Assembly (NCBI GenBank): GCA_964506505.1
Contig: CAZDKY010000023.1
Span: forward strand, 1 to 16,336
DNA: 16,336 bases
DNA from: M55B129 sp964506505
Lineage (GTDB): Bacteria > Bacillota > Dethiobacteria > DTU022
Direction of reading: 5' to 3'
The notes beneath the pieces were generated by a model. That model saw only the letters and a list, made by a program, of their open reading frames with translations. It did no database searches and was not told the origin of the DNA. The stretch's first letter is position 1. Every line of letters begins with the position of its first letter. The translations under genes were made by a program, and so were the position numbers. Below, one piece after another: positions 5,936 through 13,552 of this stretch.

Positions 5936-6897
5936 CTGCGGCGACCTTCTTTCCGGTTATCCATTTTTTTTAGTTCGATACCTGTTACCCTGATAAAAAC
6001 CTCTTCCAGCGAGGGACGGATAATTTTCGCCTCATAGACCGGTAAATCCCTTTCTTCAAAAAACTGCACCAGCGGCAAGAGGGTAAAAGGCTTCCCAGAA
6101 TGAATACTGACCTCATTTTCATTGGTAACATTGAACCGGTAACCCGGGAAAAACTGCTCAAAATCTTTTTCCACCGCTGCCGCATCTCTATCCAGAGAAA
6201 ACTTAACAATATTCTCTTGCTGGACTGCTTCCATCAGCTCTGCCACGGTCCCCTCACGGACAATCCTTCCTTTAACAATAAAGGCAAGGCGGCTGCAAAG
6301 CCGTTCCGCTTCTTCGATGTAGTGGGTGGTTAAAAATATAGTCGTTCCCCTTTTGTTCAGTTCCTGGATCAGGTTGCGAATTTGACGGGCACTGGCCACA
6401 TCAATACCTGTTGTCGGCTCATCAAGGAAAAGGATCTCCGGTTGGTGAATAATTCCGGCAGCAATAGTCAGTTTTCTCTTCATTCCCTTGGAATAGGCTT
6501 TGTAAGATTTTTCCGCCGCTTCCAGCAGGGCAAATTGCTCCAGGAGCTGTTCCGCTCTTTCTTCGCGCTCCTTCTTCTCCATTCCGTAAAGTGAACCGCA
6601 AAAACGGAGGTTTTCGCGACCGTTTAGCTCCTCGTAAAGGTTGCTCTCATCGGGGACAATGCCCATCAGCCCCTGGGCTTTCTTGGGATTAGTCGTATAC
6701 TCTTTACCCAGGAGGCGGACCCGACCGGCAGTAATACGGGCCAGACCTGTGAGCATATTGATAGTTGTGGTCTTGCCTGCGCCATTGGGACCGAGAAAAC
6801 CGAAGATTTCTCCTTTCTTGATCTGAAAGCTCACCCCGTCTACAGCAGTAAAACCATCATAATCTTTTTTCAGATTTTCCGCTTCAATTATTACCAA
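5932..6897 (-). CDS. ABC transporter ATP-binding protein (DrrA/CcmA-like exporter type)
   Basis: This is the nucleotide-binding subunit partnering the permease at 5201-5935. From the chosen start it has Walker A GPNGAGKTT (36-44), a Q-loop replaced by VPDE (about 81-84), a divergent signature YSKGMKRKL (135-143), Walker B ILFLDEP (155-161) and the switch histidine in TTHY (192). A C-terminal extension of about 90 residues matches the regulatory tail common in DrrA-type exporters. I start it at TTG 6897 because GAGGTG (6907-6912) lies 9 nt upstream and the protein then begins at the conserved EAENLKKDY strand. A longer frame from TTG 6939 lacks a ribosome site. The gene follows the ArsR gene by about 130 bp with no terminator visible between them. 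Confidence 0.93.
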   Translation of the reverse strand: MVIIEAENLKKDYDGFTAVDGVSFQIKKGEIFGFLGPNGAGKTTTINMLTGLARITAGRVRLLGKEYTTNPKKAQGLMGIVPDESNLYEELNGRENLRFCGSLYGMEKKEREERAEQLLEQFALLEAAEKSYKAYSKGMKRKLTIAAGIIHQPEILFLDEPTTGIDVASARQIRNLIQELNKRGTTIFLTTHYIEEAERLCSRLAFIVKGRIVREGTVAELMEAVQQENIVKFSLDRDAAAVEKDFEQFFPGYRFNVTNENEVSIHSGKPFTLLPLVQFFEERDLPVYEAKIIRPSLEEVFIRVTGIELKKMDNRKEGRRR

Positions 6898-7028
6898 TAT
6901 ATTTTTCACCTCACCGGGAAATAAATTCGCAATGAACAATCTGCTAACATGGTATCTTTAAGGAAAATGTTCTGGACCGTAATCTTCACTATTCTGATCT
7001 GGGCGTATTTGACCAATTAGATCTGCAA

Positions 7029-7412
7029 TTATTTTGGATGCGCACAAAATTTTTTACAAATCGGCAAGATCCTTTTTCCATCGGGCTCCCAGTTGCTAAA
7101 AGTCCTTAGGCAATCATAACTGCCATCACCCTGCCTGTCTGCCAGCTCCTGCAGGCAAGCAGCAGCCTCACTCAATACTTTCCGGTTTACCCGGTAATGC
7201 ATCCAGTAGCCACGCCGATCACCAGTTACCAGAGATGCCTCCCGTAGTAATTTAAGATGCTGGGAAACCGCCGCTTTCGATATTTTTAGCATTACTGCCA
7301 GCGCTCCGACACAGAAATCACGTTCAATCAACAGGGAAATGATTTGTAAGCGGGTTTCATCTGCAAGAGCTTTCAGTATCTTCATCATTTGGGTATGCGG
7401 CAGGGGAAGCAT
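7029..7412 (-). CDS. ArsR/SmtB-family transcriptional repressor
   Basis: The 127-residue protein has the winged-helix core of the family: ILKALADETRLQIISLL, then FCVGALAVMLKISKAAVSQHLKLLREASLV (recognition helix about 44-60), then the wing GDRRGYWMHYRV. The classical metal site ELCVCDL is reduced to one Cys (DFCVGALA). The C-terminus carries three further Cys (YDCLRTF and ICKKFCAHPK), so a different metal or thiol site is possible. The ATG at 7412 follows GGAG by 9 nt; an upstream TTG (7427) overlaps that site. A promoter and a strong inverted repeat overlapping the -10 lie immediately upstream, so autorepression is likely. It probably also controls the ABC exporter downstream. Confidence 0.9.
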   Translation of the reverse strand: MLPLPHTQMMKILKALADETRLQIISLLIERDFCVGALAVMLKISKAAVSQHLKLLREASLVTGDRRGYWMHYRVNRKVLSEAAACLQELADRQGDGSYDCLRTFSNWEPDGKRILPICKKFCAHPK

Positions 7413-7425
7413 TGGCGGCGGCTCC

Positions 7426-7455
7426 AATCTATTTAAGCGTTTACTTAATCAGATT
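7426..7455. promoter_or_regulatory. Probable ArsR operator (12-6-12 inverted repeat)
   Basis: Arms AATCTATTTAAG (7426-7437) and CTTAATCAGATT (7444-7455) are inverted repeats matching at 10 of 12 positions around a 6-bp spacer. The site lies between the promoter and the ArsR start and overlaps three bases of the -10 element. A bound dimer would block transcription. The size and AT-rich arms fit ArsR/SmtB operators. Confidence 0.6.
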
Positions 7456-7481
7456 ATACAAGAACCGTCATAAAAAAACAA
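7453..7481 (-). promoter_or_regulatory. Sigma-A promoter of the ArsR-ABC exporter unit
   Basis: On the minus strand TTGTTT (7476-7481) and a perfect TATAAT (7453-7458) are spaced by 17 bp. The start site would lie near 7446, inside the inverted repeat at 7426-7455. Confidence 0.65.
7465..7479. repeat. 15-nt direct repeat, copy 1
   Basis: CCGTCATAAAAAAAC occurs here and again identically at 7659-7673, 194 bp apart. This copy contributes part of the -35 and the spacer of the ArsR promoter. Confidence 0.7.
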
Positions 7482-7505
7482 GAGATCGGCCGACAGACTG
7501 GCCGG
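7471..7505 (-). terminator. Possible weak terminator ahead of the ArsR promoter
   Basis: On the minus strand CGGCC/GGCCG (7500-7504 with 7487-7491) form a 5-bp GC stem with an 8-nt loop, followed by a run of seven T (7472-7478). It could end transcripts from the flavodoxin gene upstream. However the T run begins about 8 nt after the stem and coincides with the ArsR -35, so it may be only a promoter feature. Confidence 0.35.
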
Positions 7506-7520
7506 TGGATTTCCCCATTT

Positions 7521-7575
7521 AATTCCCAAAGTAAGTTCTACAGTGGACGACGGTTTAGCATTTATTTTGGGAATT
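7521..7575. repeat. 10-bp perfect inverted repeat in intergenic region
   Basis: AATTCCCAAA (7521-7530) and TTTGGGAATT (7566-7575) flank 35 bp. It lies in a gene-free stretch (about 7456-7714) in which no ORF is credible. It could be a long-spaced operator, an RNA stem, or the ends of a tiny element. Confidence 0.5.
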
Positions 7576-7658
7576 TACGGGTAGATTGCCCTTTTCAAAA
7601 AATATCTGCATTCATTAAAAATTCCGGGATGGCAGCAAAGTAAAGCATAGAAACCATG

Positions 7659-7673
7659 CCGTCATAAAAAAAC
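7659..7673. repeat. 15-nt direct repeat, copy 2
   Basis: Identical to 7465-7479. Here no good -10 follows at the proper distance, so this copy does not appear to be a promoter. Confidence 0.7.
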
Positions 7674-7714
7674 CGGGTAATCTCTATTTTACGATATAAA
7701 CTGATATCTTAAGG

Positions 7715-8470
7715 TTATCTGTATTCGGGGTTTGGATGATCAAAACGACAGCCGGCCTCCCATTTGCTCCGCTGGTTACCATGCGCAGGGATACCGCCAT
7801 AATCTTTAATCATCCGAGCCAGGTGCAACAGGTTCCAGGTCATAAAGGTAGTATTGCGGTTGGTAAAGTCATTTTCCGGACCGCCTGAACCGGGATCGAG
7901 ATACGAAGGACCAGGGCCAATCGGCCCAAGCCATCCTGCATCTGCCTGCGGAGGGATGACAAAGCCAAGATGCTGCAGGGAATATAGAATCCCCATGCCA
8001 CAGTGTTTAGCTCCGTCTTCATTGCCGGTAATCAGGCAGCCGCCTACCCGGCCGTAATAGGCATACTGACCATCATCATTGAGCTCGCCTGACTGCCCGT
8101 ACAACCTTTCGATCACCTTCTGGCAGATGGAGGTTTTTTCACCGAGCCATATTGCAGATCCGAGAACCAGAATATCGGAAGCAAGCACCTTCTTGTAGAT
8201 CAGCGGCCAGTCATCTTTTCCCCAGCCGTGTTTGGTCATATCATCATACACTCCACAGGCAATATCGTAATCAACAGCCCTGATCAATTCAACTGAAACT
8301 TTATTTTTTTCCATAATCGCCTTCGAAACCTTGATCAGGCCTTCCGTATGCGAAAGCTCCGGTGATTTTTTTAAGGTGCAGTTGATAAAAAGAGCTTTTA
8401 AATCGGAAAAATCCCATTTGCTTTTCTCACAGAGTTCCATCTGCATCGGATTCAGCACTTCATCTGTCAT
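7715..8470 (-). CDS. Flavodoxin-fold NAD(P)H-dependent oxidoreductase family protein
   Basis: The core (residues about 24-170) follows the FMN-reductase/flavodoxin plan: first strand LKALFINCTLKKSPELSHTEGL with the flavin-phosphate loop region, the DILVLGSAIWLGEKTSICQKVIERL segment typical of the family (about 99-123), and RVGGCLITGNEDGAKHC before the last strand. The C-terminal 80 residues, rich in Gly and Pro (GWLGPIGPGPSYLDPG), are usual in flavodoxin-family reductases annotated as NADPH-dependent FMN reductases. The natural electron acceptor is unknown. The ATG at 8470 follows GGGAGGT by 6 nt, a strong site. It lies 88 bp downstream of the aminotransferase gene on the same strand, probably in one operon. 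Confidence 0.85.
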   Translation of the reverse strand: MTDEVLNPMQMELCEKSKWDFSDLKALFINCTLKKSPELSHTEGLIKVSKAIMEKNKVSVELIRAVDYDIACGVYDDMTKHGWGKDDWPLIYKKVLASDILVLGSAIWLGEKTSICQKVIERLYGQSGELNDDGQYAYYGRVGGCLITGNEDGAKHCGMGILYSLQHLGFVIPPQADAGWLGPIGPGPSYLDPGSGGPENDFTNRNTTFMTWNLLHLARMIKDYGGIPAHGNQRSKWEAGCRFDHPNPEYR

Positions 8471-8558
8471 GGTGGTACCTCCCAGCTTTGGATTTGCCGG
8501 CTTTCACGTGCCGGTTATTAAAAAGGTTTTGCTTTCTTCTGAAGCTGGACTATTCCTT

Positions 8559-9908
8559 TCATCTGAAAGAAAGAGCTCCCTTTTCCAGCAGATGAATGAA
8601 CTTTTCCAGAGCTCCGGCCCCTTGAATCATCCTCTGGGCATGTTGTTCAACGAAGGCATCTTTTTCCGCCTTTGTTTCAGGAGTCTGGTCCAAAAAAGAA
8701 TCATAAACCCGGTGCCCATCATAATCGACATAGGCAATCCGTGCTCCAAAATCATTTGGTGACAATTCCAGTGCATCCCCTGTTACAGTAGCAATATGAT
8801 GGGGATGAGAAAGCAGTGCTTCACTGAGACTGTTTGACTCGGTTACACCCCGTTCAATCAAAATATCTCGAATATCATTAAAATCAACATAGAAATAAAA
8901 TCCTCCGGCAGGTTTTGTAACTCGCAGCCCCTTTATTGAAGCGACCAAATCGCTAATGTACAGACCCATCATCTCATGGATTATTCTGGTAATCGAAAAA
9001 TACTTATCAATTGACTCGTTTTCGCTGTAAGCAGCTACTGCTGCCTGCTGAACCGGAGTAGTAATGTTTGTGTAGACAGTAGCAGCAAGTTTTTGCAGGC
9101 CGTCTCTTGTCTTTCGTTGATCTGCTTCAGGCAGTTGACAAACCCCCAGCCGGTAACCTCCTGCAGAGCGATCCTTGGAAAGACCGTTTAAAACAAAAGT
9201 CCCCTCGGGATAAACCGTACCCATGCTTGTGAAGGTGGAAAACTTAAAAGTAGTCAGGGCATAAATTTCATCGGCCAGAACAATAATTCCATATTTTCTG
9301 CATACCCGGGCAATTGCTTTTAATTCATCCCTGCTGTAAACCTGCCCGGTAGGGTTGTTGGGGCTGTTAAGAACGAGTATATGCTGTCCTCCGCCAATTT
9401 TTTGCTGCAATTTTTCCAGCTCATCAGCAGTCACTTTTAATTGATTATTCCAGCTTGTTTTCAATGGGTGATATCTTTTCCCCAGGAACCGGGCCTGAGG
9501 TGAATAACCAATCCAGGCGGGAGCAGGTATAATCAGATCCCCACTGATAATACTGAGCAGCAAGAAGAAAAGCCCTTTCGTTCCCGGGCCAATCACAATC
9601 CTGTCTGGCTCATCAGGCAGCCCAAAATATCTGGCATTGAAACCGGCTGCTGCCTGCCGGAGCTCGAATATACCTTCGGCATCGGCGTAGCCGCTGTTTT
9701 CGGCAGCTTCTTTAAGCGCTCCAGAGAGAAGCGGAAGAACATGAAAAGGCGATTGCCCGAAGGCAAAACCATAATAATCAAAATCACATCCGATAGAGGA
9801 ACACTTTTCTCGCTGTCTTGCAATCATCAATCCAATTGCCAGATTTTCTGGCATACTGATACTCTCAATGTTATCTTCCAAATGAATGGTTTTCAGTATT
9901 TTCCTCAC
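8559..9908 (-). CDS. Class I/II (fold type I) PLP-dependent aminotransferase
   Basis: Full-length fold type I enzyme of 449 residues. Recognisable features are VIGPGTKGLFF (PLP-phosphate region, about 105-115), LNSPNNPTG (180-188), the cofactor Asp in LADEIYALTTF (D213), the Schiff-base lysine in NGLSKDRSAGGYRLG (K245), the phosphate-binding Arg 254, and a C-terminal R390 in FGARIAYVDYDG likely to bind the substrate carboxylate. This matches the aspartate/aromatic aminotransferase superfamily, but the amino donor is not predictable. A C-terminal extension of about 50 residues is longer than usual. GTG at 9908 is taken as the start, with a weak AGATAG upstream; ATG 9854 is an alternative. It probably forms a pair with the downstream flavodoxin-fold gene. 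Confidence 0.9.
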   Translation of the reverse strand: MRKILKTIHLEDNIESISMPENLAIGLMIARQREKCSSIGCDFDYYGFAFGQSPFHVLPLLSGALKEAAENSGYADAEGIFELRQAAAGFNARYFGLPDEPDRIVIGPGTKGLFFLLLSIISGDLIIPAPAWIGYSPQARFLGKRYHPLKTSWNNQLKVTADELEKLQQKIGGGQHILVLNSPNNPTGQVYSRDELKAIARVCRKYGIIVLADEIYALTTFKFSTFTSMGTVYPEGTFVLNGLSKDRSAGGYRLGVCQLPEADQRKTRDGLQKLAATVYTNITTPVQQAAVAAYSENESIDKYFSITRIIHEMMGLYISDLVASIKGLRVTKPAGGFYFYVDFNDIRDILIERGVTESNSLSEALLSHPHHIATVTGDALELSPNDFGARIAYVDYDGHRVYDSFLDQTPETKAEKDAFVEQHAQRMIQGAGALEKFIHLLEKGALSFR

Positions 9909-10066
9909 CTATCTTTTCGATTACGCAGCATTCCCAGCCGGCAAACTCACACCAGGCAGATCCTGATTTCCTGGAAAACAGGGTCTTATTTCATCTTGCA
10001 AATCAGGTCAGGCCTGCTGCTCTTTATGGCCCTGGTTTTTCAATAACCACCGGCAAAAGATGTATT

Positions 10067-10432
10067 CTAAAAATATCCACCGCGGTAGGCATAAAAACCA
10101 CCAAGCACACCGACAAGCCCACCGATTACTCCGAATACCAGACTGATTATAATTAAAATACCCTGGATCTTGAAGTAAAGCCCGAGATTAGCCACAAAAA
10201 GATTGAAGTTTTCCGAATAGGAATCAGAATAGCTCTCAGCCAGCATCGCATCAGCGAACTGCCTGGCCTGGCGTAATTTCACTCCCAGGACAATAGCAAT
10301 AATACCTGGTATCGCCCCGATAACTAAAGCAAACAGACCGGCAATAGCCGAGAGAACTCCCCCGATGATTGTAATTATCCCGACAAACCCCATCCAGCCG
10401 CTCAACTGCTGTAGTTTTTCCCTGTCCATCAT
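10067..10432 (-). CDS. DUF5362-like small membrane protein
   Basis: This protein of about 121 residues begins LQQLSGWMGFVGIITIIGGVLS, continues through AIAGLFALVIGAIPGIIAIVLGVKL (a long double membrane region, about 15-52), then an amphipathic stretch LRQARQFADAMLAESYSDSYSENFNLFVANLGLYFKIQGILIII, and ends in a glycine-rich helix VFGVIGGLVGVLGGFYAYRGGYF. The order and the GAIPGI/KIQGI elements resemble DUF5362, widespread in Clostridia, of unknown function. The start is among clustered ATG codons at 10438, 10432 and 10429. AAAGGA favours 10432. It appears monocistronic; no terminator was recognised downstream. Confidence 0.75.
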   Translation of the reverse strand: MMDREKLQQLSGWMGFVGIITIIGGVLSAIAGLFALVIGAIPGIIAIVLGVKLRQARQFADAMLAESYSDSYSENFNLFVANLGLYFKIQGILIIISLVFGVIGGLVGVLGGFYAYRGGYF

Positions 10433-10471
10433 CTTCATCCTTTCTTTTTAAAATATTGCCCTAACCAGCGC

Positions 10472-10670
10472 TCAGCCGCACAACCCAGTTGATGCTTTTT
10501 CCTTCAATACCTTCCCTTCAGGCGAATAAATCTTAATCGGGGGTTTGACTTCATACCGGTAAGCTTCCTGACGATTTCCTTTCTCGCTTTAATGTCATAT
10601 TGTAAAGTTATAGCAATCTACTCCATAATCGTTCAATCTTTTCGCCGTTGCAGTACAGGTTAATCCTCAT
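10472..10670 (-). pseudogene. Gene debris (two short coding-like fragments)
   Basis: Within the 320 bp between the DUF5362-like gene and the terminator at 10759-10793 there is no intact gene. The minus strand carries a start-less segment (stop at 10472-10474, open up to 10588) that reads like the end of a protein, including QEAYRYEVKPPIKIYSPEGK and ending STGLCG. A 20-codon ORF at 10608-10670 begins MRINLYCNGEKIERLWS. They lie in different frames, as expected of a decayed gene with frameshifts. I do not recognise the parent family, and chance remains possible. Confidence 0.25.
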
Positions 10671-10758
10671 TTTAGCAAGCTGTTTAAAATACTGTTGTCG
10701 CGTTTTCAAATTCAGCAGCGCTTTTTATAAAATTGGTCAGGCGCCCATTCTAAGGTAC

Positions 10759-10793
10759 AAAAAAAGGCGGTACTTGAATTTTAGTTCACCGCC
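10759..10793 (-). terminator. Intrinsic terminator downstream of the MttB-family pseudogene
   Basis: On the minus strand GGCGGT and ACCGCC (10788-10793 with 10766-10771) form a GC-rich 6-bp stem followed immediately by seven T (10759-10765). It lies 24 bp after the last stop codon of the pseudogene and appears intact. Confidence 0.8.
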
Positions 10794-10816
10794 CATCTTT
10801 CAGATCCTTTAACTAT

Positions 10817-11484
10817 TCACAGAAATTTCAGCTTAATCCCGAAATAATCTGCCAGCGATAGCTTTCCCTGATAATTTTCCTGTTTTTCCACCTCGTCTTG
10901 GTCCCGATTGCTAAAAACCATCAGGATCATGCTGCCGTGGAATGAATCAACAAGTGCTTGTTTGATGTTTATGGGATCGAACAATACGGTGCCAGAAGCA
11001 CTATGGATCCGTTGGACCTTACTTGGCACATCATTCGCACCAACCGGCCTTTCCCAAAAATCAACTTGATCCATTGCTGTACACATTCGTGTTATATTAG
11101 CAACATCTTTTTTATGGTGCGGTGCCTTTCTCGGGTAAATGGATCAACTATTTCAACTTCGTTACCAAAGTTTATAAAAACAACAGTACTTCCAGCTTTC
11201 CACAAAAAACTTTCTCCGGATCGATACCAGCCAATAAAAATAACTAGGTGTCGATCTTATCGTATCTTCAACTATATTAGGCGGAATATCTACAACTATT
11301 TTTGGATATCTACCTCTCATTTCCCGCCATAGAAATATTCCTGAGCATCTTTAGCTAAGACACGTACACCTGTTTCTTTTAAGACTGTTCAGGCCCCCTG
11401 GTGAAGTTCGTCATCGCTAAAAATATTTAAAGACATCCCTTCTATCTCTTTGAAACCCGCCCGCATATCTTCTTTTATATCCAA
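10817..11484 (-). pseudogene. MttB-family (trimethylamine/quaternary-amine:corrinoid) methyltransferase pseudogene, truncated and frameshifted
   Basis: Reading from about 11484 the minus strand encodes MRAGFKEIEGMSLNIFSDDE, then TVLKETGVRVLAKDA, IPPNIVEDTIRSTPS, STVVFINFGNEVEIVDPFT, KKDVANITRMCTAMDQVDFW and ERPVGANDVPSKV, in exactly the order of the N-terminal 180 residues of MttB-superfamily proteins. The pieces are broken by TGA at 11389-11391 and 11317-11319 and by at least three frame changes, near 11310, 11235 and in the six-T run 11108-11113. Intact members are about 480 residues; here most of the TIM barrel is missing. The last 55 codons (to the stop at 10817) do not match the family as I know it. 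No TAG is placed where pyrrolysine would be expected. The nearest partner is the corrinoid-protein start at 1-99. Confidence 0.8.
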
Positions 11485-11596
11485 TCTCAGCTTTCAGTAA
11501 AAAATGAATATACTTCTCTGATTATTTTACAGGTGACCCTGAAACAACAGCCCTAAATATTGAGAATCGAGTCATCACCCCTGCCTATGTGAACTT

Positions 11597-13489
11597 TTAA
11601 CCTTTTATAAGCCAACCTAACGAAAGCTTGCGAAGGCTTGACTCTGTGGGCGCCCCGGTATCAGGATCCCAACCAGCAAATTGATAGTACAGTTTTAAAG
11701 CTTTATTAAATTTGTCTTTATCTACAGAGCGTCCTTCAGACGGCCCTTTCGGAAGCGGATCATACATCCTGTCCGGCAGGTAATCGTCACTGGCTGTAAA
11801 ATTTTCCCTGGCGTTAAAATATCGCATCATGTTGATGCGGCGCTCACCGACAAGCATCAATTCGAATAATGAGGTATCCCATCCAATTGCTGCCCGGCAT
11901 AATTCAACAATATCAGAAGGACCATACAGCTGCCAGGAACAGCCCCAAACAAACTGACATAAACATAGTGAATCAAGCATAGAAACAAAACACTGGCTTA
12001 AAAACGCAAAACGGACTTTTTCATCATCAAGGACATAAGGCTCGCTATAGCCTTTACTAATGCCGATTTGAGCCAGCCATTTTCTTTCCTGGCTATCTTC
12101 AGGCATCAGTAGCCAAGGATCATGCTCGGAAGACTGATGGTCGGCACCAAATGGGTTAACAGCATAGACAAGACCGATAGCCGGCTTTAACTGAGGCATA
12201 TGCGCCGGAAGTTCCTGGCCTTTTACAGAAATTGAATATTGCACTGCTTCTCCGCCAATTTTTACTGCAGCTCTCCTGCTGCCGTCGGCTAATAAAGCCC
12301 CGATTCCCTCGCGGCGTGATATTAGTTCGATTACATCAATCAGCGCTTTTTTATTACCAAACCTTAGTTCAATACCCCCTGTTTGCTCTAAAGTCAGAAG
12401 GCCTTTTTCAAAACATTCCATGGCAAAAGCAATAGTAGCGCCACATGAAATAGTGTCGATACCATACATATTACAAAGCTGGTTTGCTATTGCCACAGTT
12501 TCCAGATCATTGATACCGCAGTATGCACCCATGGTAGCACATGTTTCATACTCCGGTCCTCCATAATTAGGATCAACTTTGCCGGGGATTTCAACGACTC
12601 TTTTACACCTGACTGAGCAAGCATAACAACTTTCACGCTTCTTTAAAATTGTTTTCGCCATCGTCGTTCCATCAAGATTTTCAGCGCCATCAGGCAGGAA
12701 ACCGCTGTTCCAATTATTCGTTGCCAAAAATCCGGATTCCTGAAATCCATTTACTTCACAGGCTGTACCGTAGGTTGCCAAACCTTGAACTGTTTCATTT
12801 GACTCGATCCTCTGCTTAGCACTAGATACCAACTCTGTAAACTTTGCTTGATCATAAACCTTGCTGCGCCGGGCCTTCTTCACAACAATCGCTTTCAAAT
12901 TTTTAGAGCCCATCACCGCTCCAGTACCATTCCTGCCATTAGCCCTGCTGTTTTTATTAATAATACAGGCAAACCGCACTTTGTTTTCCCCGGCAGGCCC
13001 AATCTGGGCAATATCCAACCGGTCATCATTGTTTTCCTGCTTTATAATTGTTTCCACTTCTCCTGTTACTTTGCCCCATAGATGCTCAGCAGGTTTCAAT
13101 TCAGTCTTATCCCCATTGATATAAAGGTAAAGAGGTTTTGAAGCTTTCCCTTTGAAAATAATTGCATCCCAGCCATTTGCTTTCAAACTTGCAGGGAAAT
13201 AACCTCCTGCTTCACTGTCCCCGATTGCACCGGTCAGAGGGCTTTTTGTAGTTACTACTACTCTGCTCTGACCGCTGATCGGCAGTCCTGTAAGCGGTGA
13301 TACTGAAAAAATTAGCATATTTTCAGGGGCCAGTGGATCTACCCCCGGTTCTATTTCTTTTAATAATAGATAAACACCAAGAGCTGACCCACCCGGGTAC
13401 TGCCTGTATATATTTCCTGGCAAAATTCTTACAGATGTACTCCTTGCTGTCAGATCAACTTCGAGGATTTTTGCATCCGGAAAAATCAT
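11597..13489 (-). CDS. Aldehyde:ferredoxin oxidoreductase family protein (tungstopterin enzyme)
   Basis: The family oxidises aldehydes to acids with ferredoxin as acceptor, using a bis-pterin tungsten cofactor and one 4Fe-4S cluster in the cytoplasm. At about 630 residues it is full length. The N-terminal pterin-binding parts are clear: FPDAKILEVDLT, GAIGDSEAGGYFPASLK (89-105) and NGTGAVMGSKNLKAIVV (189-205). The cluster ligands are C290-x2-C293-x3-C297 (CYACSVRC) and a fourth Cys in LDSLCLCQF (C513 by the family pattern DSLxLC, with C511 next to it). Residue numbers count from ATG 13495. GGAG stands 8 nt before ATG 13489, which I prefer as start. It is the last gene of a probable operon with MmgE/PrpD and an alcohol dehydrogenase, suggesting it takes the aldehyde made by the latter. 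Aldehyde specificity cannot be deduced. Confidence 0.95.
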   Translation of the reverse strand: MIFPDAKILEVDLTARSTSVRILPGNIYRQYPGGSALGVYLLLKEIEPGVDPLAPENMLIFSVSPLTGLPISGQSRVVVTTKSPLTGAIGDSEAGGYFPASLKANGWDAIIFKGKASKPLYLYINGDKTELKPAEHLWGKVTGEVETIIKQENNDDRLDIAQIGPAGENKVRFACIINKNSRANGRNGTGAVMGSKNLKAIVVKKARRSKVYDQAKFTELVSSAKQRIESNETVQGLATYGTACEVNGFQESGFLATNNWNSGFLPDGAENLDGTTMAKTILKKRESCYACSVRCKRVVEIPGKVDPNYGGPEYETCATMGAYCGINDLETVAIANQLCNMYGIDTISCGATIAFAMECFEKGLLTLEQTGGIELRFGNKKALIDVIELISRREGIGALLADGSRRAAVKIGGEAVQYSISVKGQELPAHMPQLKPAIGLVYAVNPFGADHQSSEHDPWLLMPEDSQERKWLAQIGISKGYSEPYVLDDEKVRFAFLSQCFVSMLDSLCLCQFVWGCSWQLYGPSDIVELCRAAIGWDTSLFELMLVGERRINMMRYFNARENFTASDDYLPDRMYDPLPKGPSEGRSVDKDKFNKALKLYYQFAGWDPDTGAPTESSLRKLSLGWLIKG

Positions 13490-13552
13490 TTTCATCTCTC
13501 CAAAATTTTATTTTTTTGCCGTTCTCTTTAGCTTTTAACAACTTGGAAACCG

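Noticed and set aside
6949..7020. Plus-strand 23-codon ORF encoding a hydrophobic peptide (MVSLRKMFWTVIFTILIWAY...)
   Set aside because: It looks like a membrane peptide, but has no ribosome site, is very short, and lies antisense within the ArsR-ATPase transcript.
8485..8520. CCGGC...GCCGG hairpin between aminotransferase and flavodoxin genes as a terminator
   Set aside because: A 5-bp stem without a following T tract; read-through into the next gene is more likely.
11389..11391. In-frame TGA in the MttB remnant as selenocysteine or other recoding
   Set aside because: The position is normally a leucine in an N-terminal helix, no SECIS-like hairpin was seen, and there are several frameshifts and a second TGA, so decay is the simpler account.
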